Assembly: GCA_020062665.1 (NCBI GenBank)
Contig: JAGUVW010000031.1
Coordinates: forward strand, 1-64,000
DNA: 64,000 nucleotides
Source of the DNA: Pseudomonadales bacterium
GTDB taxonomy: Bacteria; Pseudomonadota; Gammaproteobacteria; Pseudomonadales; Ketobacteraceae
Direction: 5' to 3'
The notes under the pieces were generated by a model. The model was not told where the DNA came from. It saw nothing but the letters and a program-made list of their open reading frames with translations, and did not search any database. Below are positions 45,412 to 53,926 of the stretch, one piece after another; the first letter of the stretch is position 1, and the number at the start of each line of letters is the position of its first letter. A program made the position numbers and the translations under genes.

Positions 45412-48400
45412 ATGAAACGTATCTTGATGGTGCTGGGGATCTGGCTGGTGTCTGTGGGGGCGCAGGCGTCGGGTGAGCTGGAGTTGTACAAGGGGGAGTC
45501 GAAGGATATTCCCGCACGTCTGATGTTGTTGATTGATACGTCAATATCGATGGGTAGCAAGTTGTGTGCTGATGACACACCGGGGTGTGCCCCAAAGCTG
45601 GATATCCTAAAGGCTACGCTTGCACGTTTCCTGGATCCCAATGGCGAAAATGCAAATATACGGTGGGCGGACGACGTTGAAGTTGGGCTGGCTCGCTACA
45701 ATTCTCCGGGCGCCACCATCCTGGCTGAGATAAAACCCTTGGGTAGCACGGAGGGGGGTGTTAGTCACCGGCAGCGCTTGGCAACTTTGGTGGGTGGCCT
45801 GGAGGCGAACGATATTACGCCGCTGGTGGGAAGTTATCTGGAAACCATTGAATACCTTATGGGAGGCCGTGCTATTTCCTCGGGCTCGGTGGGAAGCGGG
45901 CTCAGCTCCGCATGGGCAAATGCGCCGGCCTATCGTTACAGCGTTGGGATGAATCAATCCCTGATTTGCGGCAGGAGCAATAACCATCTGGTGGTGTTGA
46001 CCGACGGCGCGTCCAATGGTGAAGAAATGGATCAGCGCATCGTGGGTTGTTCTGGTTGGGGTGGTAGTTGCAGCACCACTATCGGCCAGCGTATTCAGCA
46101 ACGCTTCAACAATAGCGCCAGCGACGCGTACCTGGACGAATGCCCTTCCACCATCAAGACTTCATTGTCATCAAGCAACCCATCGAACGCGCTTATCTGG
46201 GGGTGTGCGAGTGCACTGGCCAAATCCATTGTCAATACAGCTGATCCTGACAACATCTCCGGTATTCGCACTCACACCATTGCTTATGATTTGGGTTCTG
46301 GCAGCAGCTGCACAGCCAAGGTGGACAATCCGACGTCCGCTGTACATCACCTGTGTAACTGGGCAAAGGATGGTGGTGGCAATAGTTATGTGGCAAATGA
46401 TTCCGCTGCGCTCGAAAACGCTTTCAGTACGCTGACAGGTGAAGTCACCATGTCGGCCTCCTTCACTGCCGTGGTGCCTGGTGTCAGCGTCAACCAGGCC
46501 AGCCGTTTCAGTTTTCTGGATGACATCTACTATTCCGTGTTCAAACCGACAGATCGTCAGGTGTGGTATGGCAACCTGAAGAAATACCAATTGGATCGGG
46601 TCAACGGTGAGCCGGTAATCAAGGGCGGTAACGATCAGTTGATCGACAGTAACAAGGACGGTTTCTTCGACAGTGATGCTGTCAGTTTCTGGTTTAATTC
46701 CTCGGATTATTCGCCTGCCATTCTTGCCGATGGCGACAACGTCATTCTGGGCGGCGCTGCCTTGCGCATTCCGCCGAAAGCCAGTCGTAAGCTGTATACC
46801 AGCCTGGATAACAGTAGCACCATCGAGGTCGGGGCCGATGCGGCCAGTGTTGCCAGTGTGGTGAACGCCATGTTGCCCGCGAATATTCCTGATGTCGAAA
46901 CTGAAGCGGAAATGCGGACGAAGCTGCAAGGGGTGGTGGACTGGTTGCAGGGTGATGATGCGCTGGATTCCAACAATGAATGGGATCGTTTGACGGCGGC
47001 ACAGCATTCGGCTCAGGATCCCAAGTTGAACCGCACCCTTTATGGTGCGCCAATACATTCATCCCCAGTGGTGGTGAACTACCAGAGCACGCAGGTGGTA
47101 TCCAATGTGCGGGTTCCGTTGGCGCCAGCGGATCAGACCAATCTGGTCTTTGTCAGCACAAATGATGGCAAGCTTTATGCGGTGAATTCTGAAACTGGAA
47201 ATGAAAAACTTGCGTTTGTGCCCGGCGCGCTGCTGCGGCGTCCAACAGACACAACGCCGTCAATGATTGAAGCTTATCATGACGCTGCACGCGGCAATCT
47301 GGCCGGGGATTTCATTTATGGGCTGGATTCCACCTGGACGGTGTGGCGCCAGGACGTCAATGGCGACGGCAATATTACGCCCGAATTGAGTGGCAGCAAG
47401 GATTTCGTGTACCTGTACGGCGGCATGCGGCGCGGTGGTCGGAATTACTACGGCCTTGATGTCACTGAAGCGAACGACAGCACACCCAAGATGGAGCAGA
47501 TGTTTGTGCTTGAGGGTGGCAAGTCAGGTACCGAGACAGCCACCATGGGCCAAACCTGGTCGGAACCGGTGCTTGGGATGATTCGCTACAACGGTGTGCC
47601 AGTAGTCGTTTTCATCGTGGGTGGCGGTTACGATCCGGTGTATGACGTTAGTACGCCGGCATCCGGCACCACGCCGCTGGGCGCCCATTTATTCATCGTG
47701 GCCGCGCATAGTCGCTCTGGCACCACGATCAAGGCTGGCGACGTGTTGTGGTGGGCGTCGGAAGACTTGAGTGGCACCGGCAACCACAAGTCCGTGAGCG
47801 CGCTGACAGATAGCATTCCATCAGCTGTGAAAGTACTGGATAGGGATGGTGACGGTTACCTGGATCATATTTATGTCGCCGATCTGGGAGGCACGCTGAT
47901 GCGCTTTGATATCAACGACAGCAATACCGGGTACGACAATCTGATTTCGAATACCAATAATGTGGTGGTAGCGGAGCTGGGTGCGGATGCAGCAAGCCCG
48001 CTGGACGATGCAGATCGCCGCTTCTTCTACCCCCCCAGCATCGCGCTGATGAAGGACAATTTGGGTAAGCACGTGGCCATCGCAATCGGAAGTGGCCTGG
48101 TAACCGATCCTAAAGATGAATCTGCCGACGAGCGTTTCTTTTTCATCAAGGACTATGCGCCCTTTGGTGCTACCGTGGCGCCAGAGAACAACCCGATTTA
48201 CTCCTATGAGCTGGAGCTGGATGCGGAAAAGCTGTTGGGCTCGCCGCTGATTGTGGGTGGAATGGCGTTTTTCAGTACCTATTACTGGGGTGACAATACG
48301 CCAGCTGCGGGTGCCAGCGCCTGTGATTCCATTTATGGTCGGGCTGCCCTGTACCGGTATGATCCCTCTAACGGTGTCATGACGCAGTTGGGCAAGGCGT

Positions 48401-48603
48401 TTCCTCAGAGCCTGGCCGGTAACATGGCTACCGTGCTGCAACCTGTGCCAGAGGAGCGCAACCCGGATGGTACTTTGCGGACACCCGCAGGCACGGATTT
48501 TATCGGCATTGGCGGTACGTCGGCTTTTGATCTGCCAGATGTGGATCTGGGCAATATCCGCAAGACGCGCTGGAAGCAGTGTGCTGACCTTGCCTGTGAG
48601 TGA
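45412..48603 (+). CDS. pilY1: PilY1, standard-length copy (set 2)
   Basis: This 1063-residue tip protein has a signal peptide ending near GAQASG. The N-terminal von Willebrand A domain is uninterrupted: MIDAS DTSIS at 42-46, NDITPLVGSYLE near 133 and VVLTDGAS near 195. The C-terminal PilY1 propeller follows: TLYGAPIHSSPVVVNY near 542 and GGMRRGGRNYYGLDVTE near 670. Three calcium-loop-like motifs are visible: DSNKDGFFD near 412, DVNGDGNIT near 648 and DRDGDGYLD near 810. AGGA precedes the ATG at 45412; a GTG six bases upstream is possible. It is followed by a very stable terminator. Confidence 0.9.
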   Translation: MKRILMVLGIWLVSVGAQASGELELYKGESKDIPARLMLLIDTSISMGSKLCADDTPGCAPKLDILKATLARFLDPNGENANIRWADDVEVGLARYNSPGATILAEIKPLGSTEGGVSHRQRLATLVGGLEANDITPLVGSYLETIEYLMGGRAISSGSVGSGLSSAWANAPAYRYSVGMNQSLICGRSNNHLVVLTDGASNGEEMDQRIVGCSGWGGSCSTTIGQRIQQRFNNSASDAYLDECPSTIKTSLSSSNPSNALIWGCASALAKSIVNTADPDNISGIRTHTIAYDLGSGSSCTAKVDNPTSAVHHLCNWAKDGGGNSYVANDSAALENAFSTLTGEVTMSASFTAVVPGVSVNQASRFSFLDDIYYSVFKPTDRQVWYGNLKKYQLDRVNGEPVIKGGNDQLIDSNKDGFFDSDAVSFWFNSSDYSPAILADGDNVILGGAALRIPPKASRKLYTSLDNSSTIEVGADAASVASVVNAMLPANIPDVETEAEMRTKLQGVVDWLQGDDALDSNNEWDRLTAAQHSAQDPKLNRTLYGAPIHSSPVVVNYQSTQVVSNVRVPLAPADQTNLVFVSTNDGKLYAVNSETGNEKLAFVPGALLRRPTDTTPSMIEAYHDAARGNLAGDFIYGLDSTWTVWRQDVNGDGNITPELSGSKDFVYLYGGMRRGGRNYYGLDVTEANDSTPKMEQMFVLEGGKSGTETATMGQTWSEPVLGMIRYNGVPVVVFIVGGGYDPVYDVSTPASGTTPLGAHLFIVAAHSRSGTTIKAGDVLWWASEDLSGTGNHKSVSALTDSIPSAVKVLDRDGDGYLDHIYVADLGGTLMRFDINDSNTGYDNLISNTNNVVVAELGADAASPLDDADRRFFYPPSIALMKDNLGKHVAIAIGSGLVTDPKDESADERFFFIKDYAPFGATVAPENNPIYSYELELDAEKLLGSPLIVGGMAFFSTYYWGDNTPAAGASACDSIYGRAALYRYDPSNGVMTQLGKAFPQSLAGNMATVLQPVPEERNPDGTLRTPAGTDFIGIGGTSAFDLPDVDLGNIRKTRWKQCADLACE

Positions 48604-48738
48604 GTGTTCTGCCGGGGTTGCAAGGAGGCGCTCATCTATCGGGTCATGGCGACAGATCGGTTAGGTCGTCGCGACTCAAACGCGATGATACTTGGTCGGT
48701 CGATAGGTAGTGACTTGTTGCAATCCAGTTACCGCAAC

Positions 48739-48787
48739 ACCAGAAACGAAGAAGGGAGCTTTGAGGGCTCCCTTCTTCGTTTCTGGT
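48739..48787. terminator. Very stable hairpin between set 2 pilY1 and fimT
   Basis: A perfect 21-bp stem (48739-48759 with 48767-48787) closes a seven-base loop. It lies between convergent genes and probably stops transcription from both directions, although no long T-tract follows. Confidence 0.8.
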
Positions 48788-48805
48788 GAATGCTTTTACT
48801 GTTAC

Positions 48806-49348
48806 TCAGCAGCTCATGCCATTCGGCCAAGTGCTGTTCGAATCTTCCACTCGAATGCGGCCCGCTCGGTTCACAACCACGCGGAAACCATTTTTATTCT
48901 GATTTTCCTTGGCGCAGATCAGTACGCTGCTGGCTGAGCCGGGCGTCCAGCCATTTTCGTTGTAGTAGAACTTGCGGTTGATGTCGTTGGGAATCTTGAC
49001 CAGTACGGATTGCCTGAAGTTGTGAGTGAACAGGACTTCCTCGCCTGCATCCAGCGACTTATCGTTGTTGTTATCACGAAAAGCCAGAAAGCCAGAAGCC
49101 CAGTCGCTGCTGCTGGCGCCACAGCTGAGTCCATTGGCAGAAGGACAGACCACCACCCCTTGCCGCTCTTCTATGGCCACCAGGCGCGCGGTGCGCAACG
49201 CTTCAACCAGCGCCTTGGTTTCTGATTCGGTGGACATTTTCTCGATCAGATTGAGAAAGGAAGGTGTGCCGAGCGCCAGGATGACCCCCATCACCATCAA
49301 CACCACCAAGGTTTCGATCAGGGTGAATCCCTCTGTTGGCTTATCCAT
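48806..49348 (-). CDS. fimT: Minor pilin FimT, GspH family
   Basis: This 180-residue prepilin has the signal PTEG-FTLIETLVVLMVMGVILALGTPSF. The GspH/FimT family phrases EALRTARLVAIEERQGVVVCPS and WASGFLAFRDNNNDKSLDAGEEVLF are present. In P. aeruginosa fimT is next to fimU on one side and thiO on the other. Here thiO is still adjacent, but fimU is 6.1 kb away because set 2 lies between. It is on the minus strand, like set 1. FimT proteins of this family have been linked to DNA binding during natural transformation in some species. Confidence 0.88.
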   Translation of the reverse strand: MDKPTEGFTLIETLVVLMVMGVILALGTPSFLNLIEKMSTESETKALVEALRTARLVAIEERQGVVVCPSANGLSCGASSSDWASGFLAFRDNNNDKSLDAGEEVLFTHNFRQSVLVKIPNDINRKFYYNENGWTPGSASSVLICAKENQNKNGFRVVVNRAGRIRVEDSNSTWPNGMSC

Positions 49349-49454
49349 GTTGCAACCTCTGGGTACTGTGCGTTTGCCTTGTTTGGGCTTGTAGGAGCGC
49401 TAGGTTACCATGTCCGGCCCAACCCCAAAAACCGGGCATGCGACAGGCGGTGCA

Positions 49455-50561
49455 ATGAGCGATGTGATAGTGATAGGCGGCGGTGTGATGGGTTTGCTGA
49501 CCGCGCGGCAGTTGGTGCAGCGGGGCGTCAGCGTCACGCTGATCGAAAAGTCCGAGCCGGGCACCGAAGCCTCGTGGGCGGGTGGCGGTATCGTGTCACC
49601 CCTGTATCCCTGGAATTATGTGCCGGCCATTTCGGCGCTGGCGTCCTGGGCGCAGGATTTCTATCCGCAACTGGTGGAACAGTTGCTGGAAGAAACCGGC
49701 ATTGATCCGGAGTTGTATCCCTGCGGCTTGCTGATGCTGGATCCGCCCGAATTCACTAAGGCGCAGGCCTGGGGGAAAGCGTTTGGCAAAACCGTGCAGG
49801 CCGTCGATCGCGCATTTGTGCAGGATCGCGAGCCGGCAGCGACTTCAGCCTGGCAGCAGGCGCTCTGGCTGCCCTACGTCAGCAATGTGCGCAATCCCCG
49901 TTTGCTGCAGGCGCTGAATGTCAGTCTGTTGCAGCAGCAGCGTTTCTCGTTGGTCAAGCACGCGACGGTGGAGCGCATCACGCCAACCGGGAGTGGAGTG
50001 GAGGTGTCTTGCGGTGGCGAGCGTTACTCCGCTGCTCGTGTGGTGGTGTGCGCCGGTGCCTGGAGTGCCGGGCTACTGGCGTCGCTGGGCCTGCAGCTGC
50101 CGGTGGTGCCGGTGCGGGGGCAGATGCTGTTATTCGGCGCGCGTCCCGGCCTGATCAACAGCATTATTCTTAAAGACGGCAAATATGTCATTCCCCGTCG
50201 TGATGGTCATATCCTGGCAGGCAGCACGACAGAAGAAGCAGGATTCGATAAATCCACGACCGCTGACGCGCGGGCGCTGCTGCTTCAGCACGCGTTCGAC
50301 ATCGTGCCGGCGTTGCGGGATGTGCCGGTGGTGCAGCAGTGGGCTGGTCTGCGCCCTGGATCACCTGGCGGCTTGCCCTTCATAGGCGCAGTGCCGGGCG
50401 CCGACAATGTATTTGTGAATGCGGGGCACTATCGCAATGGACTGGTGCTGGCGCCGGCGTCGGCGCAACTGATGGTGGATCTGCTGACGGGTGCAACACC
50501 GATTGTTGATCCCGCGCCGTATGATCCAGCCCGCGCGCGGGAACCCATGGAGATGATCTGA
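49455..50561 (+). CDS. thiO: Glycine oxidase ThiO
   Basis: This 368-residue FAD-dependent amine oxidase makes the imine of glycine used in thiamine thiazole synthesis. VIVIGGGVMGLLTARQL binds FAD. SEPGTEASWAGGGIVSPLYPW and WAGLRPGSPGGLPFIG are family phrases. The ATG at 49455 (MSDVIVIGGG) follows AGGCGG; the frame is open further upstream. It lies between fimT and pilR, as in Pseudomonas. It ends six bases before the end of the convergent pilR. Confidence 0.9.
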   Translation: MSDVIVIGGGVMGLLTARQLVQRGVSVTLIEKSEPGTEASWAGGGIVSPLYPWNYVPAISALASWAQDFYPQLVEQLLEETGIDPELYPCGLLMLDPPEFTKAQAWGKAFGKTVQAVDRAFVQDREPAATSAWQQALWLPYVSNVRNPRLLQALNVSLLQQQRFSLVKHATVERITPTGSGVEVSCGGERYSAARVVVCAGAWSAGLLASLGLQLPVVPVRGQMLLFGARPGLINSIILKDGKYVIPRRDGHILAGSTTEEAGFDKSTTADARALLLQHAFDIVPALRDVPVVQQWAGLRPGSPGGLPFIGAVPGADNVFVNAGHYRNGLVLAPASAQLMVDLLTGATPIVDPAPYDPARAREPMEMI

Positions 50562-50567
50562 CGCCCG

Positions 50568-51944
50568 TCAGTCGTCCGTGTCCAGGCCCAGTTTTTTCAG
50601 GCGATAACGCAGGGAGCGAAAACTCATGCCGAGTTTTTTCGCTGCGGCTGTGCGATTCCAGCGGGTTTCTTCCAGGGCGCGCATGATCGCCTGCTTTTCG
50701 ATGTCCGTCAGATAATCTTCCAGCGAGTCGCCGTGTTCGAAATCCGGCAGCGTACGATCTCCGATGGCCGGCTGCACGCGCGCGACGGGCACGCCGTCGG
50801 TGGGCAACTGCAGATGCTCGGGGGTGATCACCTCGTCGTCGCACAGGGTCACGGCGCGTTCCAGAATGTTTTCCAGTTCACGCACGTTGCCGGGGAACTG
50901 ATAGTTTTCCAGTGCTTTCAGCGCGTTCGGGCTGAGGCGCGGCAGCTCCATTTGCCAATCGTTGGCCAGCGATTGCAGAAAATGCTGGGCAAGGTGGGCG
51001 ATGTCTTCCTTGCGTTCCCGCAGGGGCGGCACGTTCATCTGGATGACGTTGATGCGATAGAACAGATCCTGGCGGAAATCCCCTTGCTCCACCAGTTTGG
51101 CCAGATCCTTGTGGGTGGCGGAGAGGATGCGCACATCGGTGGCGATTTCACGCTGGCCGCCCACCGGTCGCACGGCTTTTTCCTGAATCGCCCGCAGCAG
51201 TTTCACCTGCATCTGCATGGGCAGATCGGCGACTTCATCCAGAAACAACGTGCCGCCCTGGGCCGCCTGGAACAGACCGGTTTTGTCTTCGTAAGCGCCG
51301 GTGAAACTGCCTTTCTTGTGGCCGAAAAATTCGCTTTCCATCAGTTCGCTGGGAATGGCGCCGCAGTTCACCGGCACGAAGGGGCCTTCGGCACGGGGGC
51401 CCAGGCGGTGGATTTCCCGCGCCACCAGTTCTTTGCCGCTGCCGGATTCGCCGCTGATGTAGACAGGTGCCTGGCTGCGGGCGAGCTTGGCGATCTGCGC
51501 GTGCAGCTTTTTGATCATGGGGGACTGGCCCAGAATCGGTGATTCCGGCGTGTCGGTCACGGCCTCTTTTTTGGCGGCCTTGAGTTTCAGTGCCGTGTTC
51601 ACCAGATCCCGCAGCCGCTGCAGTTCCACCGGCTTCGACACGAAATCAAACGCGCCGGCCTTGAGTGCAGTAATCGCCGTTTCCATGCTGCCGTACGCGG
51701 TGAGTACAGCGACGGGTGTTTGCGGATAATTGGCCTGAATGTGTTTCACCAGATCGATGCCGTTGCCGTCTGGCAGATTCATGTCGGTGATGCAGAGGTC
51801 GAATTTTTCCTGCTCCAGGCTCACCAGCGCCGAATCCACGTTGGCGGCGGTGAAGGTTTCCACGTCCATGCGGGAAAGGGTGAGTTCCAGCAGTTCCCGG
51901 ATATCCGGTTCGTCGTCCACGATCAGGGCTTTGTAGGTGCTCAT
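50568..51944 (-). CDS. pilR: Sigma-54 response regulator PilR
   Basis: This 458-residue NtrC-family activator controls transcription of the major pilin gene. The receiver domain has Asp54 as the phosphorylation site (LCITDMNLPDG). The AAA+ domain has GESGSGKE and the sigma-54 contact loop GSFTGAYEDKTG; serine replaces the usual alanine in the GAFTGA motif. The C-terminal Fis-type helix-turn-helix is NRTAAAKKLGMSFRSLRYRL. The gene lies one base after pilS. No pilA gene or sigma-54 site was recognised in this window. Confidence 0.95.
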   Translation of the reverse strand: MSTYKALIVDDEPDIRELLELTLSRMDVETFTAANVDSALVSLEQEKFDLCITDMNLPDGNGIDLVKHIQANYPQTPVAVLTAYGSMETAITALKAGAFDFVSKPVELQRLRDLVNTALKLKAAKKEAVTDTPESPILGQSPMIKKLHAQIAKLARSQAPVYISGESGSGKELVAREIHRLGPRAEGPFVPVNCGAIPSELMESEFFGHKKGSFTGAYEDKTGLFQAAQGGTLFLDEVADLPMQMQVKLLRAIQEKAVRPVGGQREIATDVRILSATHKDLAKLVEQGDFRQDLFYRINVIQMNVPPLRERKEDIAHLAQHFLQSLANDWQMELPRLSPNALKALENYQFPGNVRELENILERAVTLCDDEVITPEHLQLPTDGVPVARVQPAIGDRTLPDFEHGDSLEDYLTDIEKQAIMRALEETRWNRTAAAKKLGMSFRSLRYRLKKLGLDTDD

Positions 51945-51945
51945 A

Positions 51946-53586
51946 TCAGATGGTCACTATTCTGGCTGGATGGGAAAACGTGATGCGGAAACAGCTGCCG
52001 GTCTTGGTGGGAATGTAGTCCAGACGGGCCTGATTGGCCTCGCACAGCTCCCGGGCGATGTAGAGCCCGAGGCCCGTGCCGCTTTTTTCCGAGGTGTAAA
52101 ACGGTTCGAAAATCTTGTCGCGCATATCGTCAGAGACGCCGGGGCCGCGATCGATGATGTCCACAAAAGGCTGCTCGGTCTGGATGCTGAAATCCGCCAC
52201 CACCCGCAGGAAGCGCTTGCCGGTGGATTTTTCGCTGTAACGCAGGCCGTTCTGGAACAGGTTAGTCAAGACCTGGCCGATTTGCGAGGGGTCGATGCGG
52301 AAGCTCAGGTCCGGCCGCGTGATCTTGAATTCGATTTCCACCGGCTCGTTCTGGGTGCTCTTGAATTCCTCGATGAAATGCAGCAGCCATTCCTGCATGT
52401 TGAGCAGTTCCGGTTGCACCGGTTTGCGCCGGGAAAGCTGCAGCACGTTCTCGATCACCTTGTTCATGCGCACGCAATGCTGGTGAATGATCTCGGCCAG
52501 GCGGGCGTCGCCCTTGTTCAGTTGCGTGGACTCCTGCAGCAGTTGTGCCGCGTGACTGATGGCACCCAGCGGATTGCGGATCTCGTGGGCGATGCTGGCG
52601 GTGAGACCACCCAGTGACGCCAGTTTCAGCTGCTGTGCCTGCTGCGCCATGCGGGTGTTGTCGTCGATGAAGATCAGGGCGTTGTTGCCTTCGCCGGTGT
52701 CGAGCGAGGTGAAATTGGCCTGCACCTCGGGCCCGGACAGCGATGAGCGGAATGGCCGGGTGCGCACGAAATTATTCTCGCGCCACTGTATCAGTTGCTG
52801 TTCCAGTTCCGGCGACACGTTTTCCAGTTTGATGTGCTCACTCATGCGCGGCATGCCGAGCAGGCGCCAGCAGGCGTCATTGATCAGCAGAATTTCGTCG
52901 TTGCCGTCCACCACCAGAATGCCGGTGCGCATGCGCTGGATGATGTGATGGTTGAGCTCTTCCAGATTCGCCAGATCCTTGGCCTGCTTGCCAGCGAGTT
53001 CCGTGCTTTCCCGCAGACGCTTCGCAATCTGCTGGGCGAAGATGGACGTGGCGAAACAGGCGATGCCAATCAGCGCGCTTTGCACCAGATCGTCCTGGGA
53101 GAACGACCCCTTCACAAACGCGCTGTAACCCTGCTTGTACAGCACCACCAGGGTGGCGATGGCGGCGAAAAAATTGGCGAGTTTGCCTTCCACCAGAATA
53201 CTGCCGGCGGCAACGGTGACTACCAGCAGAATGGTGAGGTTGCTGTTGGTCTGGCCGTTGGCGTATTCCAGAATGCCGATGGCCAGAATGTCGGTGACGA
53301 TGATGATGAACACCTGGATGCCCAGCCGACCGGTGCGCAGACGTGCCGTCAGCAGCGACAGAATCGCCAGCGCCAGATAAGTCACGATAGTGGCGAAATA
53401 TAGTTGCTGATCCTGGGTGGAAGTCGATCCTGGCTTGGTATCGGTAAACATGTACGCCGAGATCAGGCTCACCGCCAGCAGCAGCCGGTAGTACAGATAG
53501 ACCTGCAGCAGGCGCCACTCATTCTGCCGTGCAGCATCGAGTGCTGGCGTTGCGCTGTTGCCGTTGCGCAGCGTGGTATCAGTCAT
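51946..53586 (-). CDS. pilS: Sensor histidine kinase PilS
   Basis: This 546-residue membrane sensor kinase partners PilR. Several hydrophobic helices fill the first half (about residues 30-190). A PAS-like segment (GILVVDGNDEILLINDACWRLLG) follows, then the dimerisation/phosphoacceptor motif SIAHEIRNPLGAISHAAQLL and the ATPase boxes DRGPGVSDDMRDKIFEPFYT and GTGLGLYIARELCE. The ATG at 53586 overlaps the end of the small membrane protein gene upstream. In P. aeruginosa PilS monitors the level of pilin in the membrane. Confidence 0.94.
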   Translation of the reverse strand: MTDTTLRNGNSATPALDAARQNEWRLLQVYLYYRLLLAVSLISAYMFTDTKPGSTSTQDQQLYFATIVTYLALAILSLLTARLRTGRLGIQVFIIIVTDILAIGILEYANGQTNSNLTILLVVTVAAGSILVEGKLANFFAAIATLVVLYKQGYSAFVKGSFSQDDLVQSALIGIACFATSIFAQQIAKRLRESTELAGKQAKDLANLEELNHHIIQRMRTGILVVDGNDEILLINDACWRLLGMPRMSEHIKLENVSPELEQQLIQWRENNFVRTRPFRSSLSGPEVQANFTSLDTGEGNNALIFIDDNTRMAQQAQQLKLASLGGLTASIAHEIRNPLGAISHAAQLLQESTQLNKGDARLAEIIHQHCVRMNKVIENVLQLSRRKPVQPELLNMQEWLLHFIEEFKSTQNEPVEIEFKITRPDLSFRIDPSQIGQVLTNLFQNGLRYSEKSTGKRFLRVVADFSIQTEQPFVDIIDRGPGVSDDMRDKIFEPFYTSEKSGTGLGLYIARELCEANQARLDYIPTKTGSCFRITFSHPARIVTI

Positions 53587-53818
53587 GAGGGCTCTGATCT
53601 TTTTCGTGCTGCAGACGATGCTGTTCGCTGCAGTAAAAATGTTCGCCGGACTGAATGGCATCGCCGGGTGGCAGATGCACGCCGCAGTGGGCGCACTTTT
53701 TCATGGCGGGTGCCGGCGGCGTGGATGGCGCGGCGGATTTTTTGGCGCGATTGAACTTGCGGTAGAGCATGATGACCAGAGCAATCACGATACCGGTAAT
53801 GATGATGCGCGTGAGCAT
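53579..53818 (-). CDS. Small membrane-anchored zinc-knuckle protein, PP0621-like
   Basis: This 79-residue protein has one N-terminal hydrophobic helix (about residues 3-20) and a short linker. Its tail has CAHCGVHLP and FYCSEQHR, which should bind a zinc ion. It resembles small uncharacterised proteins of the PP0621 type. Its stop overlaps the pilS start, so it is probably translated with pilS. AAGGAA precedes the ATG at 53818. Function is unknown; a partner for PilS is a possibility from context only. Confidence 0.78.
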   Translation of the reverse strand: MLTRIIITGIVIALVIMLYRKFNRAKKSAAPSTPPAPAMKKCAHCGVHLPPGDAIQSGEHFYCSEQHRLQHEKDQSPHD

Positions 53819-53926
53819 GACAGGGATTCCTTCGGTTCCGGGCTTTGCCACTCCTGGCAATTTGCCCCACAATACGCCCATTTTTCACAGCTCGGACAGT
53901 ATTGCTGTTAACAGGGTCTAAAGTTC

